Part shown: positions 53,305 to 63,160 of the stretch, piece by piece
Layout: each line of letters opens with the position of its first letter
How positions within the stretch are numbered: position 1 is the stretch's first letter
Source of the DNA: Vulcanisaeta distributa JCM 11217
Lineage (GTDB): Archaea > Thermoproteota > Thermoprotei > Thermoproteales > Thermocladiaceae
Direction: 5' to 3'
Length of the DNA: 64,000 nucleotides
Assembly (NCBI RefSeq): GCF_001316005.1
Contig: NZ_BBBJ01000011.1
Span: 1 to 64,000 of the forward strand
Program-made: the position numbers and the translations under genes
The notes under the pieces: generated by a model
The model's input: only the letters and a program-made list of their open reading frames with translations
Databases searched by the model: none
What the model was told of the DNA's origin: nothing

Positions 53305-53320
53305 TAGGATTTGCATCCTA
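53305..53320 (+). promoter_or_regulatory. cobalamin-regulon operator before cbiZ
   Basis: Perfect TAGGAT-TTGC-ATCCTA with TATA-like ttattaa (53298-53304) abutting; ATG 53328 is 7 bases downstream. Confidence 0.85.
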
Positions 53321-53327
53321 TCACGTA

Positions 53328-54088
53328 ATGAATGTAGCGTTTAGGGAGGTCTGGTCCCGTGATGGCGTGACTGCCCGAATATACTATCAAAGCTATGGCG
53401 GTATCAACGTTAAGACACTCCTCATAGACCTGGCACAGAGGAGACGAGTGCTCAGTACAATGCATGGCATGGTTAACGTACGCTTTGTATGCAATAACTA
53501 CGCACCGCCAGACCTATGGTGCGCACTACACAGCCAGGGCTTCCGTGAGAAGTACCTAGACACATTAATGGGTCAGCTTGGGGGGGTACCCCCTCATGAC
53601 CATGCATGCCTGGGCACGGGCGTTGACATGGATGACTTAGCGGTGGCGAGTGATGAGTATAGGGATGTGTGGGTTACAGCCCTCACCACTGCGGGTGTTG
53701 AGTCGAACGCATTAAGGACGGGTATTGACAAGGCATCTACGTACGAGGTTGATGGCGTGTTTGAGAGGGTGGGCACGATAAATATCATATTGATAACCAA
53801 TGCCTTATTAACCGAGGCCGCCATGCTAGGGCCTTAATTACGATAACCGAGACTAAGTGCGCGGCACTTCAGGACTTAGGCATAGAGAGCAGTTACTCAC
53901 CGGGCTTAATAGCCACGGGTACGGGCACAGATAACGTAATCGTGGTCCCCCCCGGCAATGGGATACGCATAACGTACGCTGGCGGTCACTCTAAGGCCGG
54001 CGAGCTAATTGGAAGAGTAGTCTACGAATCTGTTAAGGAGGCCGTGACCAGGCATAGGGCCAATGTTAGGTCCAAGACTATCCAGTAG
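53328..54088 (+). CDS. cbiZ: adenosylcobinamide amidohydrolase
   Basis: Removes the lower-ligand tail of imported corrinoids for remodelling to the cell's own form. VWVTALTTAGVESNALRTGI, INIILITNALLTEAAM, TGTGTDNVIVV and ITYAGGHSKAGELIGRVVYE are diagnostic. A lost base near 53824 splits it (AM then ARALITITETK). About 253 residues. CbiZ plus BtuFCD indicates corrinoid salvage beside de novo synthesis. Confidence 0.93.
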
Positions 54089-54110
54089 ACCTTAATCATT
54101 AAATTATTAA

Positions 54111-54320
54111 TTAATACATGTGGGCTAAGTCCTCTCTGAGTATTTTTGTGAGGGCGTAGTTAGATAGGGTAATGCCAATCACTATGTATGCAAGGGCTAG
54201 GATAACCAACGGCCATAGGTAATTAAGTAGTTGCGGATGCCATAGCCACCGAGCATAGCACCTCTAAGCCCCGATAACTAGGCTCAAGGCCCTCTGACTA
54301 ACAATACTCATAAAAACAAT
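54111..54320 (-). pseudogene. C-terminal remnant of an ABC-2 type permease
   Basis: Minus-strand reading gives ALSLVIGA, then in another frame GAMLGGYGIRNYL and in a third NYLWPLVILALAYIVIGITL, then NYALTKILRED, with TAA at 54111-54113. This order matches the end of ABC-2 permeases. The N-terminal part is missing. Confidence 0.5.
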
Positions 54321-54616
54321 GTGCCCTAATGCCTAACTTATTTCTCCTTGGGCGAATAAGCGATTAAATAAATTATGTGCACATTCAAGCATGCATAGTA
54401 AATTAGTAAATTAATACAATTAATACCGTATATTTAAGTTTAGGAGAGCAATGTTTGATAGTGGCTAGGTCTATGAACCTTGAGGATGAACCAAGATAGT
54501 TATTTTAAGCGTGATGGTTTCATCATGTCCGTGGGCCCTAGGCAGGGCAGTTTGGATCCCCGTTACATATTTTAAAAATTATGTCATTATACTACTTATT
54601 TATTATTATATAAGTA
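54321..54616. other. gene-free stretch
   Basis: AT-rich, with no frame or RNA I can support. It separates the cobalamin island from the lysine/arginine cluster. Confidence 0.5.
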
Positions 54617-55701
54617 CTACACCGGGTATAAAGGAATTTGATTTAGTGCTGTGGTTTCGGGGAAGCCTAGGGCCACATTCATTGCCTGCACGGCCTGTCC
54701 CGACGCGCCCTTCATTAGGTTGTCTATTGCGGCTAGGACAACAAGCCTGTTCAGCCTGGTGTCTATTTCGAAGCCTATGTCAACTAGGTTTGACCCTATC
54801 ACGTACTTGACGTCTGGATACCTCTGGAAGCCCGCCCTGTCCTTAACAATCCTGATAAATGGCTCATTACTATACATGGCCCTAATTGCCTTCCACACGT
54901 CTGGCTCCTGCACGGATTTCGTTAACCACGTATGTGACGTAGTTAATATCCCCCTGACAAGGTCCACGGCGTGTGGGGGGGTAAATGCCACGTGTACCTG
55001 CTTATTAATTAATAAGCTCAACTCCTGCTCTATCTCCGCCGTATGTCTATGGTGAACAACCTCGTAGGGCCTAATCACGTACGTCCTAAAGGGATGTAGG
55101 TCGAGCCTGGGCGCGTGCGCGCCGGCGCCTGAGCTCGATATCTTCGCATCAACAACAATCCTCTCAGTATCCACGAGACCTGCCTTTACCACAGGGGGGG
55201 CTAGGGATATTATGGCTGCGGTTGCATGCACCCAGGCACGGCTATTAGCTTGGCGTTTCTCAACTCCTCCCTATGTAACTCGGGAAGTCCATAAACGGCC
55301 TTCTTAAGTAGGTCTGGGTATGGGTGTGGCTTCTCCCACCCGTACCACTCGACGTAGGCGTTTGGGTCCTTAAGCCTGAAGTCCGCGGATAGGTCAATCA
55401 CGGTTAGTCCAGCCTCGTAGAGCTTTGGAACCCACTCAATACTCTGCCCATGGGGGGGTAGCGCCAGGAATACCACGTCAACCTCCTTTTTGAGTATGGC
55501 GTCAATCGTGGAGTCACTGAAAGTTAGGTTTGTCCTGCCCCTAAGGTTTGGGTGAACCCTAAATATGTACTCGCCCTTAAACTCCCTCGAGGTTGCGCAG
55601 GCAAGTTCGATACCTGGGTGATTAAGTAATAGCCTAAGTAACTCACCGCCAGTGACGCCGCTGGCCCCTACGACGCATGCCCTATACTTACCACTCGCCA
55701 T
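54617..55701 (-). CDS. lysY: LysW-aminoadipyl/glutamyl phosphate reductase (LysY/ArgC)
   Basis: NADPH-dependent reduction of the LysW-bound acyl phosphate to semialdehyde. ACVVGASGVTGGELLRLLLN, VDVVFLALPPHGQSIEWV (family: ALPHG), VIDLSADFRLKD, VYGLPELHREELRNAKLIAV with PGC (catalytic Cys), SSSGAGAHA and FTPPHAVDLVRGI. The frame breaks near 55218-55232 just after PGC. About 361 residues. It may serve both lysine and arginine synthesis, as no second copy is in the window. Follows the unknown gene at 55688-56368 on the same strand. Confidence 0.9.
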
Positions 55702-56368
55702 TGTACCACCTCACTATCGTATTTACCACCTTATCCGCCAAGTCCATTGTTAATTCGACCTTAGGCTCTATACCGAGGACCAGGTGTTCATTGCCGTAAG
55801 TACCTATTACGTATGTGCACATGAGGCACTTAATATCCCTTGAAATCTTTAAGACCCAGGGCTTCAAATCGCCGCAGTTAAGGCACTCATCACCAATGAC
55901 CTGGGCATTGATTATCCTATCAGGCGCCTTAATAATCATGTTTATCCTAACCAGTGGGTTGGCCATGTACATCCTATGCTCGGCCACTGATTTACCGCCC
56001 TCCCACGTAGTTACGTTGCCATCAAGGCCAAGTGACGGCGCTGGCGTCGCTAGGTATGCCCTACCGAGACCCTTAATTACCTTACCAACTACGTTGGGAT
56101 TTAACGCAATAATTAAGTCAGGGGGGGTTGGGTAGCCCAGCCCTGAGAGTTCCCTGAATAGGAGGGCCCTGTTGATTGCTAATATGTATGTATCACGTGG
56201 GTTCAACGTATCATCGAATAACCCAGATATTACGAATGCCTCAAAGACATCGTCAAGGAGTAAGACGGCTTTACCGCCCTTATGCCTTACCTCATCATCC
56301 CTGGTATTTATTATGGCTACCCTGAAACCCCCCCTATTAACTAATTCGCTGTGTATTTTCTGTTCCAC
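55688..56368 (-). CDS. unknown protein with paired CxxC motifs in the lys cluster
   Basis: Not recognised. At least 226 residues; the frame is open upstream to about 56440 through a 8-C run (56416-56423), so the start at GTG 56368 is uncertain. Visible features are VLLLDDVFEAFVISGLFDDT, ALNPNVVGKVIKGLG, ECLNCGDLKPW and IKCLMCTYVIGTYGNEH, two CxxC pairs that could bind zinc. It overlaps lysY by 14 bases, so it is probably expressed together with it. The Zn-binding look and position suggest a role with the carrier LysW, but that is inference. Confidence 0.6.
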   Translation of the reverse strand: MEQKIHSELVNRGGFRVAIINTRDDEVRHKGGKAVLLLDDVFEAFVISGLFDDTLNPRDTYILAINRALLFRELSGLGYPTPPDLIIALNPNVVGKVIKGLGRAYLATPAPSLGLDGNVTTWEGGKSVAEHRMYMANPLVRINMIIKAPDRIINAQVIGDECLNCGDLKPWVLKISRDIKCLMCTYVIGTYGNEHLVLGIEPKVELTMDLADKVVNTIVRWYNGEW

Positions 56369-56576
56369 TGGGCCGTACTTACTGAGTATGAGTACGAGGT
56401 CTTGATTAGCCGTGGCCCCCCCCGCTTCAATGACGACTCACCAGCGCTTACCGTAATGACGAGGCTTTTAAATATTTTCTTTATTATTCCGGGAGTTATA
56501 AGCATGTTATTGTTGATTAGGGAAATATTTATATAATGTATTTAGGATTGTGGGTTGGTAGTATGGAACGGTTTCC

Positions 56577-57401
56577 ATGCTATACGACACAATGAGAGTT
56601 GAGGAGAGGTTAATATTGAAGGAGCTTAGGGACCTCGGCGCCAATGTCGCTTTAATAAACATTGATAATGTCTCCCTGAGCCTTAATAATAGTGGTGACT
56701 TCGGCGTAGTCCTCGTTAGGCCCATGAGCCATTCAAAGGCCGGCTTGGTGGCTCGTATCTTGAATATACATGGTGTGATGACTATAAATAAGGGGCTCGC
56801 CATAGAGAACTCGTGGAATAAGGCCATCGCAATATCAACGTTGGCTAAGGCAGGCATACCCACGGTACCCACTAAACTACTATTCTCAATTAATGCCCAG
56901 GGTGATGGCGTTAGTTACCCGGCCATTGTTAAGCCGATCCATGGTTCTTGGGGGGGTAGGCTCGTGAGTTTAGTGGGCAATGCGGAGGACCTGGCAATGA
57001 TACTGAGACATAAGGCCGTGGGTGATTCCTATTCGAGGATTGCGATGATACAGCCATTCATTGGTGATGGGACAGACTATAGGGTGTTCGTCATTGGCGA
57101 TGAGGTGGTTGCGTCAATGGTTAGGAAGCCAAGCCCAGGTGATTGGAGGAGTAATGTTGCCAGGGGTGGGATTGCCCACGCAATTAGGCTTAGTGCTGAC
57201 GCCTATGAAATCGCCATTAAGGCTGTGAAGGCCCTTGACCTTGACTACGCGGGTGTTGATCTGCTGTTTAGTGGGGGGGAGGGTGGTTACATGGTTAATG
57301 AGGTCAACGCAATACCTGAGTTCAAGGGCCTCATGAGTGTCTCGGGCATTAATATTGCGCGTAAAATAGCTGAGTATGTGATAAATACTGTCAGGAGGTG
57401 A
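56577..57401 (+). CDS. LysX/ArgX-type LysW ligase, copy 1
   Basis: RimK-like ATP-grasp ligase that attaches alpha-aminoadipate or glutamate to the C-terminal Glu of LysW. MRVEERLILKELRDLG, INKGLAIENSWNKAIAISTL, YPAIVKPIHGSWGGRLVSLV, DYRVFVIGDEVVASMVR and VNEVNAIPEFKGL are diagnostic. Intact, 274 residues. HGSWGG has one Gly more than copy 2 (HGSWGRLVSLV at 61090-61965), from the 7-G run 56950-56956. Which of the two is ArgX cannot be settled here. Confidence 0.9.
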   Translation: MLYDTMRVEERLILKELRDLGANVALINIDNVSLSLNNSGDFGVVLVRPMSHSKAGLVARILNIHGVMTINKGLAIENSWNKAIAISTLAKAGIPTVPTKLLFSINAQGDGVSYPAIVKPIHGSWGGRLVSLVGNAEDLAMILRHKAVGDSYSRIAMIQPFIGDGTDYRVFVIGDEVVASMVRKPSPGDWRSNVARGGIAHAIRLSADAYEIAIKAVKALDLDYAGVDLLFSGGEGGYMVNEVNAIPEFKGLMSVSGINIARKIAEYVINTVRR

Positions 57402-57408
57402 TTGTGCA

Positions 57409-58587
57409 ATGAGTAATGACTTGCTTAGGTTCGAGGATGAGTACCTGGCTAGGTACTATAGTAAGAAGCAGGTAAACATAGTTAGGGGGGGTTACATGCA
57501 GTATGTTTGGGACTCAAACAATAATAAGTACCTGGACATGCACACGGGCTTTGGCGTTGCATTCCTCGGTCATAGGAATCCGAGGATAATAAATGCCATT
57601 AAGGATCAACTCGATAAAATAATCACAGTACACTGACCTTCTATAACGAGGCGAGGGCTGAGTTTATTAGGGAGTTCATGAAGGTCGTACCTAGCAGCTT
57701 CGGCAAGGTATTTCTACAGAATAGCGGTACTGAGGCCGTGGAGGTCGCCCTTAAGATAGCGAGGAAAATTAGTAAGAAGGCTGAGTTCCTGGCGTTCCTG
57801 AACTCATTCCATGGCAGGACGATGGGTTCTCTCTCAGTAACTGGTAATGAGAAGTATAGGAGGGCTTTCGAACCAATGCCGTATAAGGTCAGGTTCGCAC
57901 CATTCAACGCGGTTGACCAGGTAGATAAGTTGGTGACTGAGGATTTAGCGGCTGTGATCGTTGAGCCAATACAGGGCGAGGGCGGTGTTAACCCAGCGAA
58001 GCCTGAGTTCCTAAGGGCCCTTAGGCAGGTGACGAGGGAGAGGAATGTGTTGCTTATATTTGATGAGGTCCAGACGGGGTTTGGCAGGACTGGGCGTGTT
58101 TGGGCCTTTGAGAATTACGGTGTGGAGCCCGATATATTCACGGCAGGTAAGTCAATAGCCGGTGGTTTACCAATTGGAGTGGCAGTTGTTAGGAGGGAGT
58201 TCGGTGACATCTTCGAACCTGGAGAGCACGGCAGTACCTTCGCGGGTAACCCGCTTGTCATGGCCGCGGCTAAGGCGGGGGTTGAGGTTTTGATTAATGA
58301 TAATGTGCCCGAAAGGGCGAGGGCTATGGGTGATAGTTCATGAGGATACTTGAGGATGAGTTCAATGGCTTAAAGACTGTCCTAAGGGTTAAGGGTATGG
58401 GTTGATGCTCGGTGTTGAGCTTAGGAAGAGGGCTGATCCATACGTTGACAAGTTAATAGGCATGGGGCTACTGACCAGCGTTGCCGGTGGGACCACAGTG
58501 AGGCTATTACCACCCTACTGCATAACTGATGAGGACCTGGAAATGGCCATTAGGGCGCTTAAGAACGCATTGTCTGACTCATCATAA
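57409..58587 (+). CDS. lysJ: LysW-aminoadipate semialdehyde/ornithine aminotransferase
   Basis: Class III PLP aminotransferase. KYLDMHTGFGVAFLGHRNPR, VFLQNSGTEAVEVALKIARK, FHGRTMGSLSVTGN, LLIFDEVQTGFGRTGRVWAF (PLP Asp) and FTAGKSIAGGLPIGVAV with the Schiff-base Lys. Breaks near 57635, 58335 and 58400. About 393 residues. Follows the LysX/ArgX copy by 7 bases. Its end overlaps that of convergent homocitrate synthase by 29 bases. Confidence 0.93.
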
Positions 58588-59961
58588 CGTCGTTGAGTAT
58601 TTTATTCAATTCTTCATCACTTAACGGCTCCCTCTTTAAACCATCATCGTAGATGCGCATAACCCTCTCATAAACAGCATTAATAAGCTTGGGCGTGGGC
58701 TCCACACCACGCCTCCTCAGCCAGTAAGCTATTGATGACCTACCTGAGTACGGCCCAATAAGTATCCTAGCCTCACGACCAACTATGGATGGGTCCATCG
58801 ACAGGTAAGTCATTGGATTCCTCAATTGCGCATCAACGTGTATGCCAGCTGCTGTCGTAAAGGCATTCTCGCCAACAAATGGTTGATACCTGGGCACTTG
58901 GTAATTGAGGTTCCTGAACTCCTCAGCTATTTTACCGATCACCCTGGGGGTTCATGCCATCAAAGGAACCCTTGATCCTAGCATACCAAATTACTAAGGC
59001 CTCTATAGGCACGTTACCAGCCCTTTCCCCCCCAATCCCAAGCAACGTCCCATTGTTTATGGACGCCCCCCCATAAAGCCAGGCGGCAACCGCGTTGGGT
59101 ACGGCCATGTAGTAATCGCCATGGCCATGGAACTCCAGGGACTCGCTGGGTATTCCCAACACCTTCCTAAGGACCCACACGAGCTTTGGTATGCTATAGG
59201 GCAGTGGCGCGAATGGGTAGGGTACGCCAACGCCCGTCGTGTCTGGTAGCTTTATCGTGATCTCAATGCCATACCTCTCCCCAAGCTTAAGCAGTCTCTC
59301 TACAAAGGGTATTACGAAGCCAACCACGTCAGACCTGGTAACATCCTCAAGGGAACACCTAAGCCTAATACCCTCCCTCAACGCGTACTCCGCGGCCTCT
59401 AGGTACTTAGCCACGACTCTATCTCTCGTGGAATTGAACTTATACTTAATGTGTATGTCGGATATCGACATTAACATAACCATTTCATCAAGACCAGCCT
59501 CCTTAACGAGCCTCACATCCTCAACCCTAGCCCTACCCCCCCCAACCAATAACCCTAGGCCACTCAAGGCCTAAGTCCCTAACAGCCCTTACAAGCTCCC
59601 TATCCCTACCAGTGTATAGGAAGAATTCGCTCCTAATTATCCTACCGCTCCCATTATCTAAATCAGCCAATAACCTAAACAACCTAACGGCATCACTTAT
59701 TGAGTAGTAGATATAGAAGGCTTGTTGCCCATCCCTAAAGGTTGTATCCGTTATGAATAATTGACTAGGGAGCTCTGGGTCAATATTAATACCGTCAGTC
59801 ATTAATCTCGGTGGTAAGGGCCACTGCCTTAAGATGGGATCCTCCAACTCCTCATAATCAATGCTTTCACGCCTTAATAAACGCATTAGTAGTTCATCCT
59901 TACCCTGAAACGGAGGGTTTTGATTTGCAGGCACTTCAATGGGAACCACCCAGGTCTTCAT
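58559..59961 (-). CDS. homocitrate synthase-like (LeuA/DRE-TIM family)
   Basis: Condenses acetyl-CoA with 2-oxoglutarate, entry to the aminoadipate lysine pathway. FITDTTFRDGQQAFYIYYSI (metal-binding Asp), SISDIHIKYKF, SLEDVTRSDVVGFVIPFVE, KLPDTTGVGVPYP, EFHGHGDYYMAVPNAVAAWL and AAGIHVDAQLRNPM. Breaks near 58938 and in the 7-C run 59538-59544. About 466 residues, with a long N-terminal lead before the TIM barrel. The 2-isopropylmalate branch cannot be excluded, but the cluster favours homocitrate. Confidence 0.88.
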
Positions 59962-60017
59962 GAAATAAATAATTTATAAATTTTACCCTTAATAATAAAT
60001 AATCATTTATTCACTAT

Positions 60018-61100
60018 CTATTTATAAATATTCATAAATTCGACTATCGCCTGCTTATATATATCTATGGCCCTGAGATAATCGTCAATAAGTATGTACT
60101 CCTCAAGTGAGTGTGAAAATGCGCCGTCACCAGGGCCGTAGGCAACTATGTTCTTGGTTAATGAGGCTAGGTCGTTCATATCGCTTGTGCCCCCCCACTT
60201 CCTGGCGAGGGTGGGTCCCTTACCCAGCACCTTGATTATCGCCCTGGACACAGCCCTGGCGCTGGTATTGCTTACAGGGACTTCAACGGCTCAGTGCACC
60301 ACCTCATGTTAATGGTAACCAACTCGCCATACTTTGCCCGTAGCTGATTAATCGCGTTCTCAACATCCTTACATGACCTGCCAGGGGGTATTCTTACGTC
60401 GAGGATCAATCTGCAATTGCTTGGTATCATGTTTTCCGCCTCACCGCAATTCATGATTGTTGGTGTTACCAGGAAGTTTTCATAAGACGTCCCAGCCATC
60501 AATGCATTCCATAGGTCTCTATACACGTTCATGGCGATAAGTATTGAGTTTGATTCAAGGTCAGGATTCGACGCGTGCCCTCCCCCCCTGGTCCTCACGT
60601 TTACTTCAAGCTTTGTACCACCCCCCCTATACTTGGTCACCACCCTATCAATCCCGGTCGGCTCACCAACGATTATGCCCGTCGGCCTCGGCACGTGATT
60701 ATTAACCATTAAATGCCTAGTGCCTAGGCTATCACCCTCCTCATGCACGACGCGGCGAGCACAAGTGTTCCTTTACTTAACTCACTCTCCATGAAGGCTA
60801 TCACCATCGCCATTAGCGGGCCCTTATCATCGCTGGCCCCCCCCTACCAATTACCTTGTTGCCCTCACGCTTAACCTCTATGAAGCCGGGCACTGTGTCC
60901 ATGTGGGCATGAAGCCAAAGAACAGGTTCGCCACCGCCTTTAATGGCAACCACATTGCCTACCTCATCAATCCTAGCCTCAAAGCCATTCATTGTCATTA
61001 ATTCCACTAGGAACTCCGCAAGCTCATGCTCACCACCCGTGGGTGAGTAAATGTTCAGGGCCTCCATGAGTAATTTTAACTTAGCTTCGTCACTGAACAT
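60018..61100 (-). CDS. lysK: LysW-lysine / LysW-ornithine hydrolase
   Basis: M20 zinc peptidase releasing lysine or ornithine from LysW. LMEALNIYSPTGGEHELAEF, VLWLHAHMDTVPGFIEV, GADDKGP-type motif after repair, GIIVGEPTGIDRVVTKYRGG, and ARKWGGTSDMNDLA. The family has RKWGTSDMN; the extra Gly is from run 60190-60196. Breaks near 60282-60290, 60748 and 60836-60843. About 358 residues. ATG 61100 overlaps the end of lysX. Confidence 0.92.
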
Positions 61101-61965
61101 TATCAACCCTCTTAACAATGTCCATTACCAACTCCGCTATTCGCCTAGCCACATTAACACCCGTCACCCTCTGCACATTCTTGAACTCAGGGACTGTGTT
61201 AACCTCAAGCACCTTGTAACCTCCGTCAGACTCAACAACATCGACACCTGCGTAATAAGCACCAATTGCTCTTGTGGCCTTGACGCTTATGTCCTCAAGC
61301 TCCGGGTCAATCCTCACGGCCTCGGCCTTACCACCCCCCCTCGCGGTGTTCGTCCTCCAATCATCGCCGACGGCGTACCTATATATGGCCGCCACAGCCT
61401 CATTGCCGACAACGGTGACCCTAATATCCCTACCCGGCTTCCTAATGAATTCCTGAACTAGGTACGTCTCGTACTGGGGATTCTCCATGGATCCCCCCCT
61501 ATGCCTAGTCAGGAGGATTAAGTCCTCATTACTACCCACCAGGCTAACCAACCTGCCCCATGAGCCATGTATCGGCTTAATAATTGCGGGATAACCAACA
61601 ATGCCCAGGGCCTTGATTGCCGACTCGCTGGATAGGGCAACTACGGTGTTTGGTATTGGGATTCCAAGGCGATTGAGTATCGCCAGGGTAATGGCTTTAT
61701 TATTGCCAATCATTATCGATGCGTATGGATTTATTGACCTACCACCAATGACCTCATACATCTGAGCCAGTAACTGAGTCCTGTGTTGGCTGACGGTCCT
61801 TATGAATGCCGTGGCAACCTCATTAGTTCCAGGGAATTCGAAGGCCAGGTTCTCGGCATTCACAAGCCTATAATTAATGCCCAGGTTATCAAACTCCCTA
61901 ATGAGCAGTTTCTCATCAAGCCTTATGGCATCGTAGAGGAAGTGTACGACTTCAATCAGAACCAC
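61090..61965 (-). CDS. lysX: LysW-aminoadipate ligase LysX (copy 2)
   Basis: ATP-grasp ligase, 291 residues, intact. IREFDNLGINYRLVNAENLA, NKAITLAILNRLGIPIPNTV, YPAIIKPIHGSWGRLVSLVG, VQEFIRKPGRDIRVTVVGNE, and VLEVNTVPEFKNVQRVTGVN. Adjacent to lysW and lysK, so it is the likely aminoadipate enzyme. Starts GTG 61965, a few bases after lysW, though an upstream start is possible across the 7-C run 61964-61970. Confidence 0.92.
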   Translation of the reverse strand: MVLIEVVHFLYDAIRLDEKLLIREFDNLGINYRLVNAENLAFEFPGTNEVATAFIRTVSQHRTQLLAQMYEVIGGRSINPYASIMIGNNKAITLAILNRLGIPIPNTVVALSSESAIKALGIVGYPAIIKPIHGSWGRLVSLVGSNEDLILLTRHRGGSMENPQYETYLVQEFIRKPGRDIRVTVVGNEAVAAIYRYAVGDDWRTNTARGGGKAEAVRIDPELEDISVKATRAIGAYYAGVDVVESDGGYKVLEVNTVPEFKNVQRVTGVNVARRIAELVMDIVKRVDNVQ

Positions 61966-61978
61966 CCCCCCTCAGCAA

Positions 61979-62160
61979 TTATTCGCCCCCCCAATCCTCC
62001 TCCTCAACCTTAATCAGCTTCAGCTGTATTAAGCCATTCTGAATAACTACCTGGTACTTCTGACCACAGCTTGGGCAACTGACTAATTCACCATCGAGCA
62101 CATCATCTGGTATTTCTATGTCCGCCCCCCACAGACCTGGCAGGAAACCTTTGTTGGCAT
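61979..62160 (-). CDS. lysW: amino-group carrier protein LysW
   Basis: Small acidic zinc-ribbon protein whose C-terminal Glu is the attachment point for pathway intermediates. MPTKVSCQVCG, then DVLDGELVSCPSCGQKYQVV (two CxxC pairs), IQLKLIKVEEEDWGGE. The invariant tail is EDWGE; the additional Gly comes from the 7-C run 61986-61992. The 6-C run at 62125-62130 (4 expected: VCGADIEIPD) shifts the frame. About 58 residues. Missed by simple ORF calling because it is short and broken. Confidence 0.92.
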
Positions 62161-62251
62161 CGCGTTATTACGTAAATATAGCCTATTTAAGCATTGCGGT
62201 TAATAGCGGAGATTTTATAAATTAACGATTAAGGTATATATCTAATAAACA

Positions 62252-63080
62252 TCACTTCTGCGGTGACACGTGCGTACCAAAGCCATTAATTGCTGATGTT
62301 ATTGGTCTATCAATCACTCCGTTAGAGATTATCGTGTATATACCCTTACCAGCCAACTGGGCTGCCGTATAGACCTTCCTCTTCATACCACCCCCCCCTA
62401 ACCTCCGGATTCTTAAACAACTCCTGTGCCTCAGCGGCGCTTACCCTGTTGATGACCTTCCCGTTTATGAGTACGCCATCGACGTCCGTGAGAATCACGG
62501 CATAGTTGGGCGTTAGGGATGTTGATAATACCTCGAGTGCCTGATCACCATCAACATTTAGCGCCCCCCCGCCTGTCTTGACATCCATGGCTATTGGCGC
62601 TATCACAGGCGTGAAACCATCATTGAGTAGTCTCATTATGAAGTCCTTATTAGCACTCTCTATCTTACCCGTATAGCCACCATCAACAATCCTCTCCCTA
62701 CCCCCCCTCTCATCAATTATAATCATTGACTCTCTCCTCCTAGCTCTCAGTAAGCCGCCATCAACTCCAGAAAGCCCAATGGCATTAACCCCCCCAACAC
62801 CCTGCAACCTACTCACCAACTCCTTATTTAGGAACATCATGCCCATCACGTAGACCCTCAGGGTCTCCAGGTCCGTGTACCTGCTCGTGACACCGCTGGG
62901 GGGGCTAGTTACGAACTTGGGCTTAAGCCCCATTCTTTCCATTAGCTCATTTATGAAGTAACCACCACCATGTATTAGCACCACCCTATGACCATTATTG
63001 AGCAATTCAGGTATCTCCCTAATGAGATTATCAACTCCCTTCCTAATCACGGATCCGCCTACCTTCACTATTACGAGCAT
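62252..63080 (-). CDS. lysZ: LysW-aminoadipate/glutamate kinase
   Basis: Amino acid kinase family, phosphorylates the carrier-bound side chain. [85 protein letters not shown] and [15 protein letters not shown] 63080 matches the family N-terminus. The frame breaks at the 8-C run 62391-62398; restored it continues [19 protein letters not shown] to TGA 62252-62254. About 270 residues. Between lysZ and lysW lies 91 bp with the lysW promoter. Confidence 0.92.
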
Positions 63081-63160
63081 CACTGAGGAACAGCATATCA
63101 ATATTATAAATATTGCCATGCCGTAGTAAACATAATATAATTTTAACGCCAGAGACCGAG

